This document shows, piece by piece, positions 7,206 through 13,193 of a stretch of DNA of 14,702 bases. The DNA is taken from the NCBI GenBank assembly GCA_017610485.1, contig JAFCBY010000038.1, positions 1-14,702 on the forward strand. Reading direction: 5' to 3'. Position 1 is the first letter of the stretch; every line of letters starts with the position of its first letter. Made by a program: the position numbers and the translations under genes. Under the pieces are notes generated by a model. That model did not search any database. It was given only the letters and a program-made list of their open reading frames with translations, and was not told where the DNA came from. Source of the stretch: Candidatus Falkowiibacteriota bacterium (GTDB lineage: Archaea > Iainarchaeota > Iainarchaeia > Iainarchaeales > GCA-2688035).

Positions 7206-7997
7206 TTACGCGTTTTTGAGGACTTCGAGAACCGCCTTTTTCCAGCCTGCCGGGCCGATTCCGGGCGCTTTCTCAAATTCTTCAGAGGCATAGCTTCCGT
7301 CAGGCATTGCAACTAAAAAAGCTCTGTCACAGGCCTTTAACATGCCAAAATCGTTCTCTGCATCACCCAGGCCGACTGAAACAATTTTCCCAAAGTCCTT
7401 TCTGTAGTTCTCCAAAAGCATTCTGGTCGCCTTCCCCTTGTCGTTTCCCTTTGTGACCGCGCAGAATCTTGCGCCCAAAGAAAAACTGTAGCCTCTTTGC
7501 TCCACAAATTCTTTTACCCTCTGCAAAACACCCTCGTCCGGAATCCTGAAAGAGGCGGAAAAGTGCCTGTCCTTTGCAAGCAGGGCCTGGGCCTTGCTCA
7601 AGCCAGTCTCGTCCATCAATTCCCCAACGCGCATTCTATGAAGCGACCTCACCCCAAAATTTTCACTCAATTCGTCCACGACTGCTTCTAATTCACCAGC
7701 TTCAGCGCCAATCCCCAACATTAAATGCCTGCCGTCCTCCACTGCACCCTTAATCTCGTGCCGGAAATATTCCTTTGGGATGTATATGGCGCCGCCGTTT
7801 TCCACAATGGTTGGCTCGTCAAGTCCCATTTGCCTCTCATACTCCACTACCTCAGCCCTTGTTTTTGATGTGCTGAGCACAAGCGCGCTTTCGGTCTGCT
7901 TTATCCTGATAAGGCCTGGCCTTGCCCCCTCAAAGGAATAAGTATTAAAATCCAGAAGGCTTCCGTCCAGGTCAGTGAAGAAAACAAATTTTGCCAT
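7206..7997 (-). CDS. HAD-IIB phosphatase of the mannosyl/glucosyl-3-phosphoglycerate phosphatase family
   Basis: Removes the phosphate from glucosyl- or mannosyl-3-phosphoglycerate to release the glycerate solute, the second step after the synthase encoded next. HAD motif I is FFTDLDGSLLD with nucleophile D9 and acid D11. Motif II is VLSTSKTR at about 40-47, IVENGGAIY at 64-72 is characteristic of the MpgP branch, and motif IV is GLGDAENDFGML from about 209. The 263 residues match MpgP (about 255-275). The ATG at 7997 begins the conserved MAKFVFFTDLDG. It is 24 bases after the GH63-like gene and precedes gpgS, so pathway order and gene order agree. The name MpgP or GpgP depends on the sugar: pairing with a GT81 synthase argues for glucosyl, and the family handles both. 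Confidence 0.87.
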   Translation of the reverse strand: MAKFVFFTDLDGSLLDFNTYSFEGARPGLIRIKQTESALVLSTSKTRAEVVEYERQMGLDEPTIVENGGAIYIPKEYFRHEIKGAVEDGRHLMLGIGAEAGELEAVVDELSENFGVRSLHRMRVGELMDETGLSKAQALLAKDRHFSASFRIPDEGVLQRVKEFVEQRGYSFSLGARFCAVTKGNDKGKATRMLLENYRKDFGKIVSVGLGDAENDFGMLKACDRAFLVAMPDGSYASEEFEKAPGIGPAGWKKAVLEVLKNA

Positions 7998-8021
7998 TAA
8001 AGAAAAAGCTCTTTTCTTCTT

Positions 8022-9461
8022 TTAACCCTTGCTCTTGACCAGGTCCAAAAAGAATGAGGCTGTCCAGGTCATCTTCTCCGCACCAAGGGCATCGCCTGCT
8101 TTGACACCCTTTGAATTTGTGGGGGCATAAAATTCTTCAAAGAGCGGAATGTCAAACTCTTCCTTTACAGCCAGTTTGGCTTCACCCAGGCTTTTTCCAG
8201 AAGCCACAAGCTTTTCCTTCCTTGCAGCCACCCTTCTCCAAATCTCCGTGTTTGGCTTTTGCTTCACGTGGCGCCATCCGATTGCGGCAAAGCCAGAATC
8301 CCACAACCAGCCATGGCTATACTGTGCCCTTGAAGGCGTTGTAAATTCTTCCCCAAAGCTGTTGTACTCCATGACCGAAGCCGCCATGCCTGAAAGCCTT
8401 TCCAAATCACTGTGGCCCTGTGAAATCAGGCTGATTGTCTGCTTTTTCAGCTTCTTTGAAAGCTTTTTGTCAAAGTGCTCAAGCCCCTTTAGGACCATCC
8501 AATTGCGCACAGGCCAAATCGGGCCGCGGGCATACCTTTGGTTTTCAAAGTGCTTTGATTTTATGGGAAAGCTCGGAATCATGAGCCCGTTTTCAGGGTT
8601 GAACTCGTTTCTGTTAAGCAAATGATCTATCAGTTCACCTGCCTGCTGTTTGGAAGCTGTGCCGCCAAGCAGGGGCAAAAGCGAGTGCACGTCAGGCAAA
8701 TCCAGGAGCCTGCCGGCCTTGACATCAAAGCTGTAAAAGTATCCTGTTATGTCATCAAACAGTCTTTTCCTGATGGCAGCCCTCACCTTTAAAGCAAGCC
8801 GCTTGTTCCTCGCCTCTTCCCTTAGATAGTATGCAGTTTTTTCAGGGTTGGCCTGCTTGTAGTGAAGTGCAAGCGCTGCTGCAATACCTGCCATTGAGTG
8901 AATTGACTCCTTCAAAAGGGTGTTGAAGGTTATGTCCTGCACGACAAAAGGGCATTCATCGTAGATTTTCCACTGGGAATACTTTTTTGCAATGTAGAAC
9001 CCGATAAGCCTTCCGTAAGCCTCATAATCTTTTTTCTTGGGCCTCTGCTCTGAGGAAACCTGGGTTGTGTCCTGCCTTTTTTTAATCCGTTGCTCAAAGC
9101 CCTTTCTTTTAAGCCAAGACCTTGCCTTCGAAATTATTTCGTCATAGCTTGGAGTGTTGTCAGAGCCTGTCGCCCAAGGGTGAAAGACAGATGCAAGGCC
9201 AAGCCTCTTTGGGTCGCTGGCAGTAAGCAGGAAGTCGTGGCATTTCCTAAGCTTGGGATAGAACTTTTCCAGGAAGGGAATCATGTCCTGTTTGTTCCTT
9301 CCAGAAATTTTTTTGGAAACAGCCCACTCGCTGCAGTCAGGACTATATCCAGCCTGCCCCTCAACAAAACGGATGTGCGGCAACAAGCCGTTGTCCCATT
9401 GGCTGCTCAAAACAGACGCAATCTCGTTCAAAGCCCTTTGCTCGCCGTAAGTTAAAGGCAT
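8022..9461 (-). CDS. GH63-like glycosidase, probable glucosylglycerate/mannosylglycerate hydrolase, motif order unusual
   Basis: A glycoside hydrolase of the (alpha/alpha)6-barrel type, most like the GH63 hydrolases of mannosyl- and glucosylglycerate; it would return the solute to sugar and glycerate. Seen are QWDNGLLPHI at 21-30, WATGSDNTPSYDE at 96-108 with the probable general acid D101, RYARGPIWPVRNWMV at 309-323, and a terminal FEEFYAP (441-447) with KMTWTASFFLDLV (463-475). The N-terminus is short: the segment that normally precedes QW-DG-PH, of the form W-x-WDS-x-F-x-A-x-x-x-RH, is absent there. A matching GWLWDSGFAAIGWRHV instead lies at 384-399. A TGA directly precedes ATG 9461 in frame, so no upstream extension exists. 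It follows the glycosyltransferase by 5 bases. It may be a permuted or internally duplicated but active enzyme, or a rearranged relic. Confidence 0.8.
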   Translation of the reverse strand: MPLTYGEQRALNEIASVLSSQWDNGLLPHIRFVEGQAGYSPDCSEWAVSKKISGRNKQDMIPFLEKFYPKLRKCHDFLLTASDPKRLGLASVFHPWATGSDNTPSYDEIISKARSWLKRKGFEQRIKKRQDTTQVSSEQRPKKKDYEAYGRLIGFYIAKKYSQWKIYDECPFVVQDITFNTLLKESIHSMAGIAAALALHYKQANPEKTAYYLREEARNKRLALKVRAAIRKRLFDDITGYFYSFDVKAGRLLDLPDVHSLLPLLGGTASKQQAGELIDHLLNRNEFNPENGLMIPSFPIKSKHFENQRYARGPIWPVRNWMVLKGLEHFDKKLSKKLKKQTISLISQGHSDLERLSGMAASVMEYNSFGEEFTTPSRAQYSHGWLWDSGFAAIGWRHVKQKPNTEIWRRVAARKEKLVASGKSLGEAKLAVKEEFDIPLFEEFYAPTNSKGVKAGDALGAEKMTWTASFFLDLVKSKG

Positions 9462-9466
9462 TCAAA

Positions 9467-10645
9467 TCACGCAAACCTCTTTTTGAAGAACTTGACAAGT
9501 TCTTTGTCTTGTTTTATATCCCTAACCAACTGCACCCACCGCTGTCGGAATTCAAAATACTTTCTGCTGTTTTGAAGGCCGCTCTTCCTTGCATCAAACA
9601 AAATAATTCCAATGTTCCGCAAGTTTTCTACAACCGCCTTGAACTTAAGGCCCAAAAGAGAATCCAGTGCAAGCAGGAATGAAGTAACAATGAAGTTCAG
9701 ATACATTCCTTTTTTCAAGAAATGGCCAGGATAGGGATCAAGTTTATCTATTGCGTCCTTTTGCAGTTTTCCATCCTTGATGAACTCCAATATTTTTTTT
9801 CTCTCGTAGACAAAGCGATATGCTTCCCAACGCAAGTCGCGCCACCATTCACTATGTGTCCTTGGAGGGTGCAAATGTTTTATTGCAAGCTGGTTGTCGA
9901 GAAGGAAGGCAAATCCGTAGGCCTTTGCACTTATCAGCAGGTCTATGTCCTCCCCTCTTGGAATGAGTGGATCGAATGGAAGGGCCAAGAATAGTTTTTC
10001 ATGCAAAATCATGTTTCCTCCAAAGGCAAAGTTCGTTTCGTTGAGCCTTTGGTTGCTGCCAATCACCTTGAAGGCCTCATTCATGTACTTGGTTTTTTGC
10101 CAGAAGACAGTCCACCATCTTTCCAGCTCACTTGTTGGCAAGAGATAGGAACCGTTTTTATTTATGTAATAGCCTGCGATGCCCCCCAAAACCTTGCCCT
10201 TGTGCATTTTTCCAACGTGTTCCTTTGCTTTCTTCAGAAAGTTTTTGTCCTCGATTATTTCGTCGTCGTCCAAAAAGAGAATTGCTTCAGAACCCAAAAC
10301 AGTTGCAAGCAACAGGCCCATGTTCCTAAAGCTCGCATACCCTCCAAACACTATGGTTTCCAAAAAGTCGCCATAGCCCTTCAAGGTAAAGAAGGAATGT
10401 ATCTTTTGAAGCTCCGGGTAACCAAACTGCTCTATCCTAAAGTGTTTCCTGTAGGGCTTTATTATTTCCTCAATAAGTTTCCTAATCTTCGCATGGTAAA
10501 TCTTTTTGGGAGTATTATTGATGACAATTACTCTAAACCCTTTTTCCTTCAGGGCTTTAATGCTCTCCAAAATATCTGACAACATATTGTACTTGGATTC
10601 CAGCCTTTGCCCATAGGTCGTTATCACAATCGTCAAGTCTTTCAT
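9467..10645 (-). CDS. GT-A fold glycosyltransferase, GT2-like
   Basis: A 392-residue glycosyltransferase. Residues 3-12 (DLTIVITTYG) form the first nucleotide-binding strand, ILFLDDDEII at 122-131 carries the metal-binding acidic cluster, NFAFGGNMIL at 205-214 is the acceptor-side loop and IPRGEDIDLL at 228-237 holds the catalytic-type ED. Residues about 311-336 are moderately hydrophobic and may touch the membrane, but no clear transmembrane helix is present. ATG 10645 is chosen over ATG 10672 because the TATA-like box at 10675-10683 would place the transcript start between them. The sugar and acceptor are unknown. Its position 5 bases before the glycerate hydrolase gene suggests a role with glucosylglycerate, for example adding a second sugar, but a surface polysaccharide role is equally possible. 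Confidence 0.85.
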   Translation of the reverse strand: MKDLTIVITTYGQRLESKYNMLSDILESIKALKEKGFRVIVINNTPKKIYHAKIRKLIEEIIKPYRKHFRIEQFGYPELQKIHSFFTLKGYGDFLETIVFGGYASFRNMGLLLATVLGSEAILFLDDDEIIEDKNFLKKAKEHVGKMHKGKVLGGIAGYYINKNGSYLLPTSELERWWTVFWQKTKYMNEAFKVIGSNQRLNETNFAFGGNMILHEKLFLALPFDPLIPRGEDIDLLISAKAYGFAFLLDNQLAIKHLHPPRTHSEWWRDLRWEAYRFVYERKKILEFIKDGKLQKDAIDKLDPYPGHFLKKGMYLNFIVTSFLLALDSLLGLKFKAVVENLRNIGIILFDARKSGLQNSRKYFEFRQRWVQLVRDIKQDKELVKFFKKRFA

Positions 10646-10674
10646 AGGCCTCGCATAAAAAAAGTCCCACATGC

Positions 10675-10683
10675 TTAATAAAA
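10675..10683 (-). promoter_or_regulatory. TATA-like box for the glycosyltransferase operon
   Basis: TTTTATTAA on the minus strand is centred about 34 bases before ATG 10645, giving a predicted leader of under 10 bases. It lies between the regulator's stop codon and the first gene of the glycoside operon, where a neighbouring TrmB-type regulator could act. No clear operator palindrome was seen. Confidence 0.4.
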
Positions 10684-10702
10684 CTACCCTCGAAAACTCA
10701 AC

Positions 10703-11278
10703 TCATTTCTCCGCTGCTTTCCAAAGAGCTTTGAAAGAGCCAAGGTATGTTTTTGTCAGGTCTTTGTCTGTTATTCTTATGATTAGTGGGTCTTCCCTCC
10801 AGAATAGAATGAACACTTTGTCTCCTTGAATTATCCAAAAATTGGGGCTGAAAAGCTTTTTGTCAATGAACCTTGCCTTCCACAAAGGCATGGATTTGGC
10901 CATTTCCCTTACACCAGGAATGTCGGGATGCAAGGCCTCTACTCTTATTCCCTGTTGTTCTCTCGTTTTTGTGTATTTTGGATAATAGTATTTTAGGTAA
11001 TTCCTCGCTGGATTGCTGCCGCCGTAAATGTACATCGTTCTTCCATCCCTAAGAAAGCCTTCAAAAACGCTCTTCGTAGATTTTAGGCCTCTAAAAATTT
11101 CAATTACTGGTTCTTCCTCCTTCTTTTTCTTTTTCCTGAGTTTTGGCAACAACTCTTCAACTAATAGTTCTTTTTCCCTTGCAAGCGCCTTGAAGGACGA
11201 AAGCCCTGTTGGCTTGTAAGACTTCACTCCCTCAAGAATTGTAAAGCTTACAACTCCCTTCTCTTGAAGGGAATTCAA
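10703..11278 (-). CDS. TrmB-family transcriptional regulator, N-terminus disrupted
   Basis: TrmB-family proteins combine an N-terminal winged HTH with a sugar-sensing C-terminal domain. Residues about 58-191 resemble the TrmB effector region, including IEIFRGLKSTKSVFEGF, TMYIYGGSNPARNY and FWIIQGDKVFILFW. Residues 25-55 are a charged coiled-coil linker (LREKELLVEELLPKLRKKKKK type). The only start in the frame is TTG 11278, which lies in the middle of the wHTH. The reading frame remains open upstream to 11356 and there encodes the missing recognition region (GEASVGAISKRTGIHRRSCY), with no ATG, GTG or TTG before the TAG at 11357-11359. As it stands the protein would lack most of its DNA-binding domain. 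Position next to the glycoside operon makes it the natural regulator of those genes. Either a truncated product or a damaged gene. Confidence 0.7.
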   Translation of the reverse strand: MNSLQEKGVVSFTILEGVKSYKPTGLSSFKALAREKELLVEELLPKLRKKKKKEEEPVIEIFRGLKSTKSVFEGFLRDGRTMYIYGGSNPARNYLKYYYPKYTKTREQQGIRVEALHPDIPGVREMAKSMPLWKARFIDKKLFSPNFWIIQGDKVFILFWREDPLIIRITDKDLTKTYLGSFKALWKAAEK

Positions 11279-11426
11279 AGCATCGTAGCAGCTTCTTCTG
11301 TGAATGCCTGTCCTTTTTGAAATGGCTCCAACAGAGGCCTCTCCAAGGGCAAGAAGCTATGAGATGACAACAACGAAAGAGTTTTCTCAAAGCAAGAAGA
11401 AGATTCTGGAATTGCTGAAAGAATGA
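11279..11426. pseudogene. Detached wHTH region of the TrmB-like regulator; N-terminal helix on the opposite strand
   Basis: On the minus strand, 11356 down to 11279 continues the regulator frame and reads LLALGEASVGAISKRTGI then HRRSCYDA, a classic TrmB winged-HTH, but it is closed by TAG at 11357-11359 and has no start codon. On the plus strand, 11364-11426 encodes a 20-residue peptide, MTTTKEFSQSKKKILELLKE, which looks like the helix that normally begins a TrmB protein (KKILELLKELG). About ten residues usually joining the two (of the form GL-x-x-YE-A-K-AY) are missing. The picture is of a small inversion with loss at a breakpoint, or of an assembly error. The match of the plus-strand peptide is short and could be chance. 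Confidence 0.45.
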
Positions 11427-11429
11427 AAT

Positions 11430-11523
11430 TGGGAGGTAAGAGATTCGAACTCTTGTCACCAGCTCTCCGGAGATAGAAATCTTCCCCGAGCTGGGATCCT
11501 GGACCAAACTAGACTAACCTCCC
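11430..11523 (-). tRNA. tRNA-Pro(GGG) with a 19-base intron
   Basis: The acceptor stem GGGAGGT pairs with ACCTCCC, with discriminator A at 11430. The D stem is GTCT/GGAT with A14, GG and A21 in the loop; the anticodon stem is CCAGC/GCTGG, the variable loop TGAC, and the T arm AAGAG-TTCGAAT-CTCTT. The anticodon loop carries an intron at 11465-11483. The precursor folds into a bulge-helix-bulge: central helix TCGG/CCGG, 3-base bulges GGA and AGA, inner stem AGA/TCT. Cutting in the bulges gives the loop TCGGGGA, so the anticodon is GGG (Pro) with G37. Position 33 is C instead of the near-universal U. CCA is not encoded. Confidence 0.9.
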
Positions 11524-11535
11524 TTATCTAAGACT

Positions 11536-12510
11536 TTAAGAATAAGTGTTTAAAATCTTCCGCAAAACTTCGTTTTTCTCCAATCCGATGAAATTCCCGT
11601 TCGTCACCTTCACATTTGTTGGGAGAAAACCACCTATTTCCGCGAACCTTTGAAAAGATGCTCTTCTCGCGCATGCCAGGCCATGGATTCCGCTCCAGGT
11701 TGCTTTGTCCATGTCTATGTTCATGTAAATGCCGATGTCTTGGAAAAGCATTTGCCATTGCAAAACAAGCTTTGGATGGGCACAAGCTAATCTGAGTGCA
11801 AAACCTTTGCCACGTTTTTTCTTCTTAATAGAAACTGAACCCTCACAACTCATTGCAAAACGCAAGGCTTGAACCTTAACCTCTTCTCTCTCATCAAGAA
11901 GGAATTCCAAAGAAGGGTTATCTGGTTGGCCGGTGTGATAAGTTTTTGAAAAGTGGAAAAGCTTCTTAACCATAGAATTATTCACGCTCCGGTGATAGTA
12001 TGTCATCCACAGGTTATCACGCTTTTGTTTCAAAAAAGATGAGCGCGATTCATTAAAGGCAATGAAAACAAGCTTTTGGAAAAACGCATGCATAGTTTTA
12101 TCACAACTGGCAAAGTCTAGCATATACTTGTTATCAGATTTTCGGCGATATAAACTACCGTCAGTTAAAAAACCGACAGCAACAACTTTTTGCCAGTTTT
12201 CCGGTTTGAGAGTTTGGCAAAAGTCAGTTTCGCTTACGCAGGACAAATCTAGCGGTTCCCATTTTGGTTTGTTGTCTATTCTTACAAGCTTGACAGCATA
12301 ATCTTCTGCATTAACGTTAACTAAGTGGCATAATTTAAGCAGACAACTGTAAGACATTCTGTGTCTCCCGCGCTGATAGAACTTGATTATGCTCTGAGAG
12401 CAACCCAAAAATTTAGCCAATTTACTCCAACTCAGACCGCTTTTTTGCTTAAGTTCTCTGAAAATCTGCCCTTGCCTTTCTTTGCCAATGTCCAAATACA
12501 GGTTCTCCAT
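11536..12510 (-). CDS. LAGLIDADG-family protein with N-terminal XRE-like HTH
   Basis: A 324-residue protein. Residues 15-65 form a helix-turn-helix of the XRE/Cro kind (LKQKSGLSWSKLAKFLGCSQ). Two LAGLIDADG helices follow: VVAVGFLTDGSLYRRK at 109-124 with acid D117, and VQALRFAMSCEGSVSIKK at 213-230 with acid E223, roughly 105 residues apart as in single-chain two-repeat enzymes. Such proteins are homing endonucleases, intron maturases or regulators such as WhiA relatives. The start is ATG 12510: a TATA-like TTTTAAAG at 12531-12538 is about 25 bases upstream, giving a leaderless transcript; the frame runs open to 12582. The gene lies between two intron-bearing tRNA-Pro genes, but those introns are too short to have hosted it. 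Its codon use looks more AT-rich than the solute genes, which suggests acquisition. Confidence 0.85.
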   Translation of the reverse strand: MENLYLDIGKERQGQIFRELKQKSGLSWSKLAKFLGCSQSIIKFYQRGRHRMSYSCLLKLCHLVNVNAEDYAVKLVRIDNKPKWEPLDLSCVSETDFCQTLKPENWQKVVAVGFLTDGSLYRRKSDNKYMLDFASCDKTMHAFFQKLVFIAFNESRSSFLKQKRDNLWMTYYHRSVNNSMVKKLFHFSKTYHTGQPDNPSLEFLLDEREEVKVQALRFAMSCEGSVSIKKKKRGKGFALRLACAHPKLVLQWQMLFQDIGIYMNIDMDKATWSGIHGLACARRASFQRFAEIGGFLPTNVKVTNGNFIGLEKNEVLRKILNTYS

Positions 12511-12530
12511 GTTAGATTTTCGTTTTTCGC

Positions 12531-12538
12531 TTTTAAAG
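12531..12538 (-). promoter_or_regulatory. TATA-like box of the LAGLIDADG gene
   Basis: TTTTAAAG on the plus strand (CTTTAAAA on the coding strand) is centred about 25 bases before ATG 12510, so the transcript should begin at or near the ATG. This box decides the choice of start against the upstream in-frame ATG codons. Confidence 0.5.
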
Positions 12539-12566
12539 CGCTTTGGATGGTGGGTTTCCGGTGAAA

Positions 12567-12722
12567 TCATATTGGGAACCACCAGCCGACGATTGTTCCT
12601 GTGCAGACGCCAATGAAGTAGGTGCTGAACTCCGTTGACTTCCAGTTAAAGCCAAACATCTCCAGGCCAGTTGGGCCAAGAAGAAAAATAAACAGAAGCA
12701 AGAAAAGTTGTGGCGTGCTCAT
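12567..12722 (-). CDS. Small membrane protein, 51 aa
   Basis: An unrecognised short protein with a hydrophobic N-terminal segment, PQLFLLLFIFLLGPTGL (about 4-20), and a second, weaker hydrophobic stretch YFIGVCTGTIVGWWFPI at the C-terminus (35-51), separated by a polar loop. This fits a two-pass hairpin in the membrane. The start is ATG 12722 because AGAGGTGG, a good Shine-Dalgarno match, lies 6-7 bases upstream. The ATG overlaps the stop of the preceding 45-residue gene as ATGA, so the two are coupled. It ends 56 bases before the LAGLIDADG start. No function can be assigned. Confidence 0.65.
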   Translation of the reverse strand: MSTPQLFLLLFIFLLGPTGLEMFGFNWKSTEFSTYFIGVCTGTIVGWWFPI

Positions 12723-12856
12723 GGCAGCCACCTCTTGTTCAGCCTTTCCTCTTCCTCTAGCTCGCGGCGCTTCATGGCCGTGCATATTTCGACAAAGGAA
12801 TAGCCTTTGCTCAAAGGGTTTCCCCTTGCCTCTGTAACTTTTTGAGAAAAACTCAT
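12719..12856 (-). CDS. Tiny soluble protein, 45 aa, coupled to the membrane protein
   Basis: Encodes a 45-residue peptide beginning MSFSQKVTEARGNPLSKGY and ending in a charged helix (MKRRELEEEERLNKRWLP). Support comes from GGAGGTGA, a near-perfect Shine-Dalgarno sequence, seven bases before ATG 12856, and from the ATGA overlap of its stop with the ATG of the next gene. The N-terminal half resembles no family I know; the C-terminal half is a likely coiled coil. It probably forms a two-gene unit with the 51-residue membrane protein, perhaps as its cytosolic partner (inference). Confidence 0.6.
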   Translation of the reverse strand: MSFSQKVTEARGNPLSKGYSFVEICTAMKRRELEEEERLNKRWLP

Positions 12857-12916
12857 TGAATCACCTCCGATTTAGAATGAATTTTTTCATGGACGTCTCT
12901 GCTGATTTTGGAGGCA

Positions 12917-12964
12917 TTAAACCCTTTGCACCAGAATTAGAGATTTAAATGTGCAAAGGTTTAA
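12917..12964. repeat. Inverted repeat with 14-15 base arms around an ATTTAAAT centre
   Basis: The left arm TTAAACCCTTTGCAC (12917-12931) and right arm GTGCAAAGGTTTAA (12951-12964) are reverse complements apart from one extra C. The 19-base spacer ends in the palindrome ATTTAAAT at 12943-12950. It lies about 60-110 bases upstream of the two tiny genes. It may be an operator around a TATA-like element (reading either way) or a transcribed hairpin that ends the tRNA-Pro transcript. Confidence 0.6.
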
Positions 12965-13021
12965 GCCGAGAAAAACAGAGTCCTTTGAAAAAATTCGGAA
13001 TTGGAGGTGATGAGAGTTTTT

Positions 13022-13031
13022 AAAAAAAAAG
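13022..13031 (-). terminator. T-run terminator after tRNA-Pro(TGG)
   Basis: On the minus strand an unbroken run of nine T follows the tRNA 3' end by about five bases. Archaeal RNA polymerase terminates at such T tracts without needing a hairpin. Confidence 0.55.
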
Positions 13032-13035
13032 TAAA

Positions 13036-13126
13036 TGGGGATGCGAGGATTTGAACCCCGGTTACTTGCTTGTTTGAAAACCTATTTTCCCAAAGCAAGA
13101 GTCCTACCAGACTAGACTACATCCCC
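13036..13126 (-). tRNA. tRNA-Pro(TGG) with an 18-base intron
   Basis: Acceptor GGGGATG/CATCCCC with A73 at 13036; D stem GTCT/GGAC with A14, GG and A21; anticodon stem CTTGC/GCAAG; variable loop TAAC; T arm CGGGG-TTCAAAT-CCTCG. The intron is 13071-13088 at the canonical 37/38 site. The bulge-helix-bulge has central helix TTTG/CAAA, bulges GGA and CAA, and inner stem AAA/TTT. Splicing gives the loop TTTGGGA, so the anticodon is TGG (Pro) with U33 and G37. CCA is not encoded. A TTTTTAAAG box around 13163-13172 is a candidate promoter, giving a 5' leader of about 15 bases. With tRNA-Pro(GGG) it gives two proline acceptors in the window beside proS. Confidence 0.93.
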
Positions 13127-13193
13127 AAAAAAGAACTTGCCTATAACAAACTTATCCTGAAAAGCTTTAAAAATGCTCATTTTGCCTGATTTT

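Noticed and set aside
11364..11426. Plus-strand 20-codon frame as an independent small gene
   Set aside because: It has no ribosome site or TATA box, and its sequence is better explained as a displaced first helix of the TrmB-like protein.
13007..13055. Short plus-strand frame after GGAGGTG at 13003-13009
   Set aside because: It runs through an A-run into the antisense of the tRNA and stops after 14 codons.
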